64,000 bases of DNA, taken from positions 4,517,501-4,581,500 of the forward strand of contig CM056573.1 of the NCBI GenBank assembly GCA_029721435.1. Reading direction: 5' to 3'. Shown here piece after piece: positions 63,101 through 64,000 of the stretch (its first letter is position 1; each line of letters starts with the position of its first letter). The notes beneath the pieces are model-generated. The model had not been told where the DNA came from and ran no database searches. It worked only from the letters and a program-made list of their open reading frames with translations. This stretch comes from Gymnothorax reevesii (Eukaryota; Chordata; Actinopteri; Anguilliformes; Muraenidae). The translations under genes and the position numbers were made by a program.

Positions 63101-64000
63101 AATGCAGTATTTTTATCATCTCCTGAAGGACAACAGCACCTTCCTTCCAGTACTTCTGTAATACATGTAATGAAAATGCCAACAACTTATGAACAGAAAG
63201 AATTTACAAGTTATTGACCATCTCGTTAGTTGCTATGGGTGATATTTAAGTCTAGAATCACAGTACAGGTACCTCTCAAAACCACAATCTATTATATAGT
63301 TGTATAGCTAATGATAGATAAACAGTATTTATAAAAATCTAAGGAAAATAAAAAACCCACAAACCCATTTTTCTTTTTTATAATTCATTAATTACTTAAT
63401 TTACTGAATTTTACTCTTGTTTTTCTTGGTGAAGTACACAAATTGTAAGTGCATTTTGCAAAACTGGTTAGCTAAAAAAAGATATACAGTTTATTCTTCT
63501 TCTTTGCTTATTCAAAGAGTAAGGTTAATATTGTAACTCAGCTGATTGGCAAGTGATGCATTATGTACAGTATTTCGCAAGTAAATGAAGATGTGGAAGA
63601 TTAAAAGCAGTAAGCTATAGATCTTGAATTGCGTCTTAATTTAAACCTATTCTACAATAAATTTCTACTCAATTGTCCCCTTTCACATATGTGCATATGC
63701 ATGTCTACTGTATATACTGCATGTTCCTTCTTTTCTGCTAATTATTCAGCATAGATATTGTTTTGGATTTGTCGAACAAGCAGTTAATAGGAAGAGCCTT
63801 ATTACCAGATATGTAACTCAAGAATATACAGCAGAAATCTCCTGAGGATTTGTACATCCAGTATTGTCTCTAATTCTACTCTGTGTCTCTCGTAAGCACA
63901 CAGCAAGAAAACTGGAATAACACAAACTTTGTACATCTCAAAACTTTACAAGAAAAACAAAGGGAGATTAGACCTTTCTTAAATGCACTAAAAAAAGCAA
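60181..64000. other. AT-rich sequence, no supported gene
   Basis: No exon or transposon recognised. Many A/T runs and several TTTATT (AATAAA on the - strand, for example 60606 and 61828) would suit a long 3' UTR on the - strand, but no coding end is in view. Confidence 0.35.

Overview
The window is nuclear DNA of a ray-finned fish, most likely a teleost. This rests on fish-type otoferlin and MAPRE3 exons separated by long introns, a teleost-type tRNA-derived SINE, and a dense mix of fish transposons (Tc1/mariner, hAT, TTAA-flanked MITEs, Gmr1-like and sushi-like Ty3/gypsy elements, non-LTR fragments). No bacterial genes, operons, CRISPR arrays or tRNA/rRNA genes were seen.

Two protein-coding genes face each other tail to tail. 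On the + strand, 1702-20278 holds the last seven coding exons of otoferlin (otof): the C-terminal C2 domain and the tail anchor. Each exon was placed by GT/AG borders, and all phases agree. The last exon, which encodes the transmembrane segment, is present three times: intact at 12720-12900, broken at 14540-15887, and intact at 20098-20278. The broken copy lost its acceptor through a 6-bp deletion and is split by a 1159-bp hAT-type element with an 8-bp target duplication. The third copy is followed directly by fifteen 25-bp minisatellite units. On the - strand, 44376 down to 26780 holds all six coding exons of mapre3 (EB3, a microtubule plus-end protein). They join to 264 codons plus stop, which fits a short-linker form.

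The largest mobile element is a 6-kb LTR retrotransposon (34973-40970, - strand) in mapre3 intron 2. Its order is gag, protease, integrase, reverse transcriptase, RNase H. Integrase before RT is the unusual Gmr1-type order. One in-frame stop splits its long reading frame, immediately before the codon for the integrase catalytic glutamate. An older relic with the same order lies at 22190-23890, between the two genes.

From 44.4 to 64 kb the window is mostly repeats and unannotated sequence. It has two non-LTR RT fragments (one inside mapre3 intron 2), a half Tc1/mariner copy, a deleted sushi-like gypsy element with LTRs, an orphan integrase fragment, and two GC-rich spots that could hold the mapre3 promoter or 5' exon. 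The last 3.8 kb is AT-rich and has no gene I can support.

The most interesting local story is the expansion and decay of the otoferlin tail-anchor exon. Mammalian OTOF also has two alternative last exons, so copies 1 and 3 may be alternative ends of the protein.
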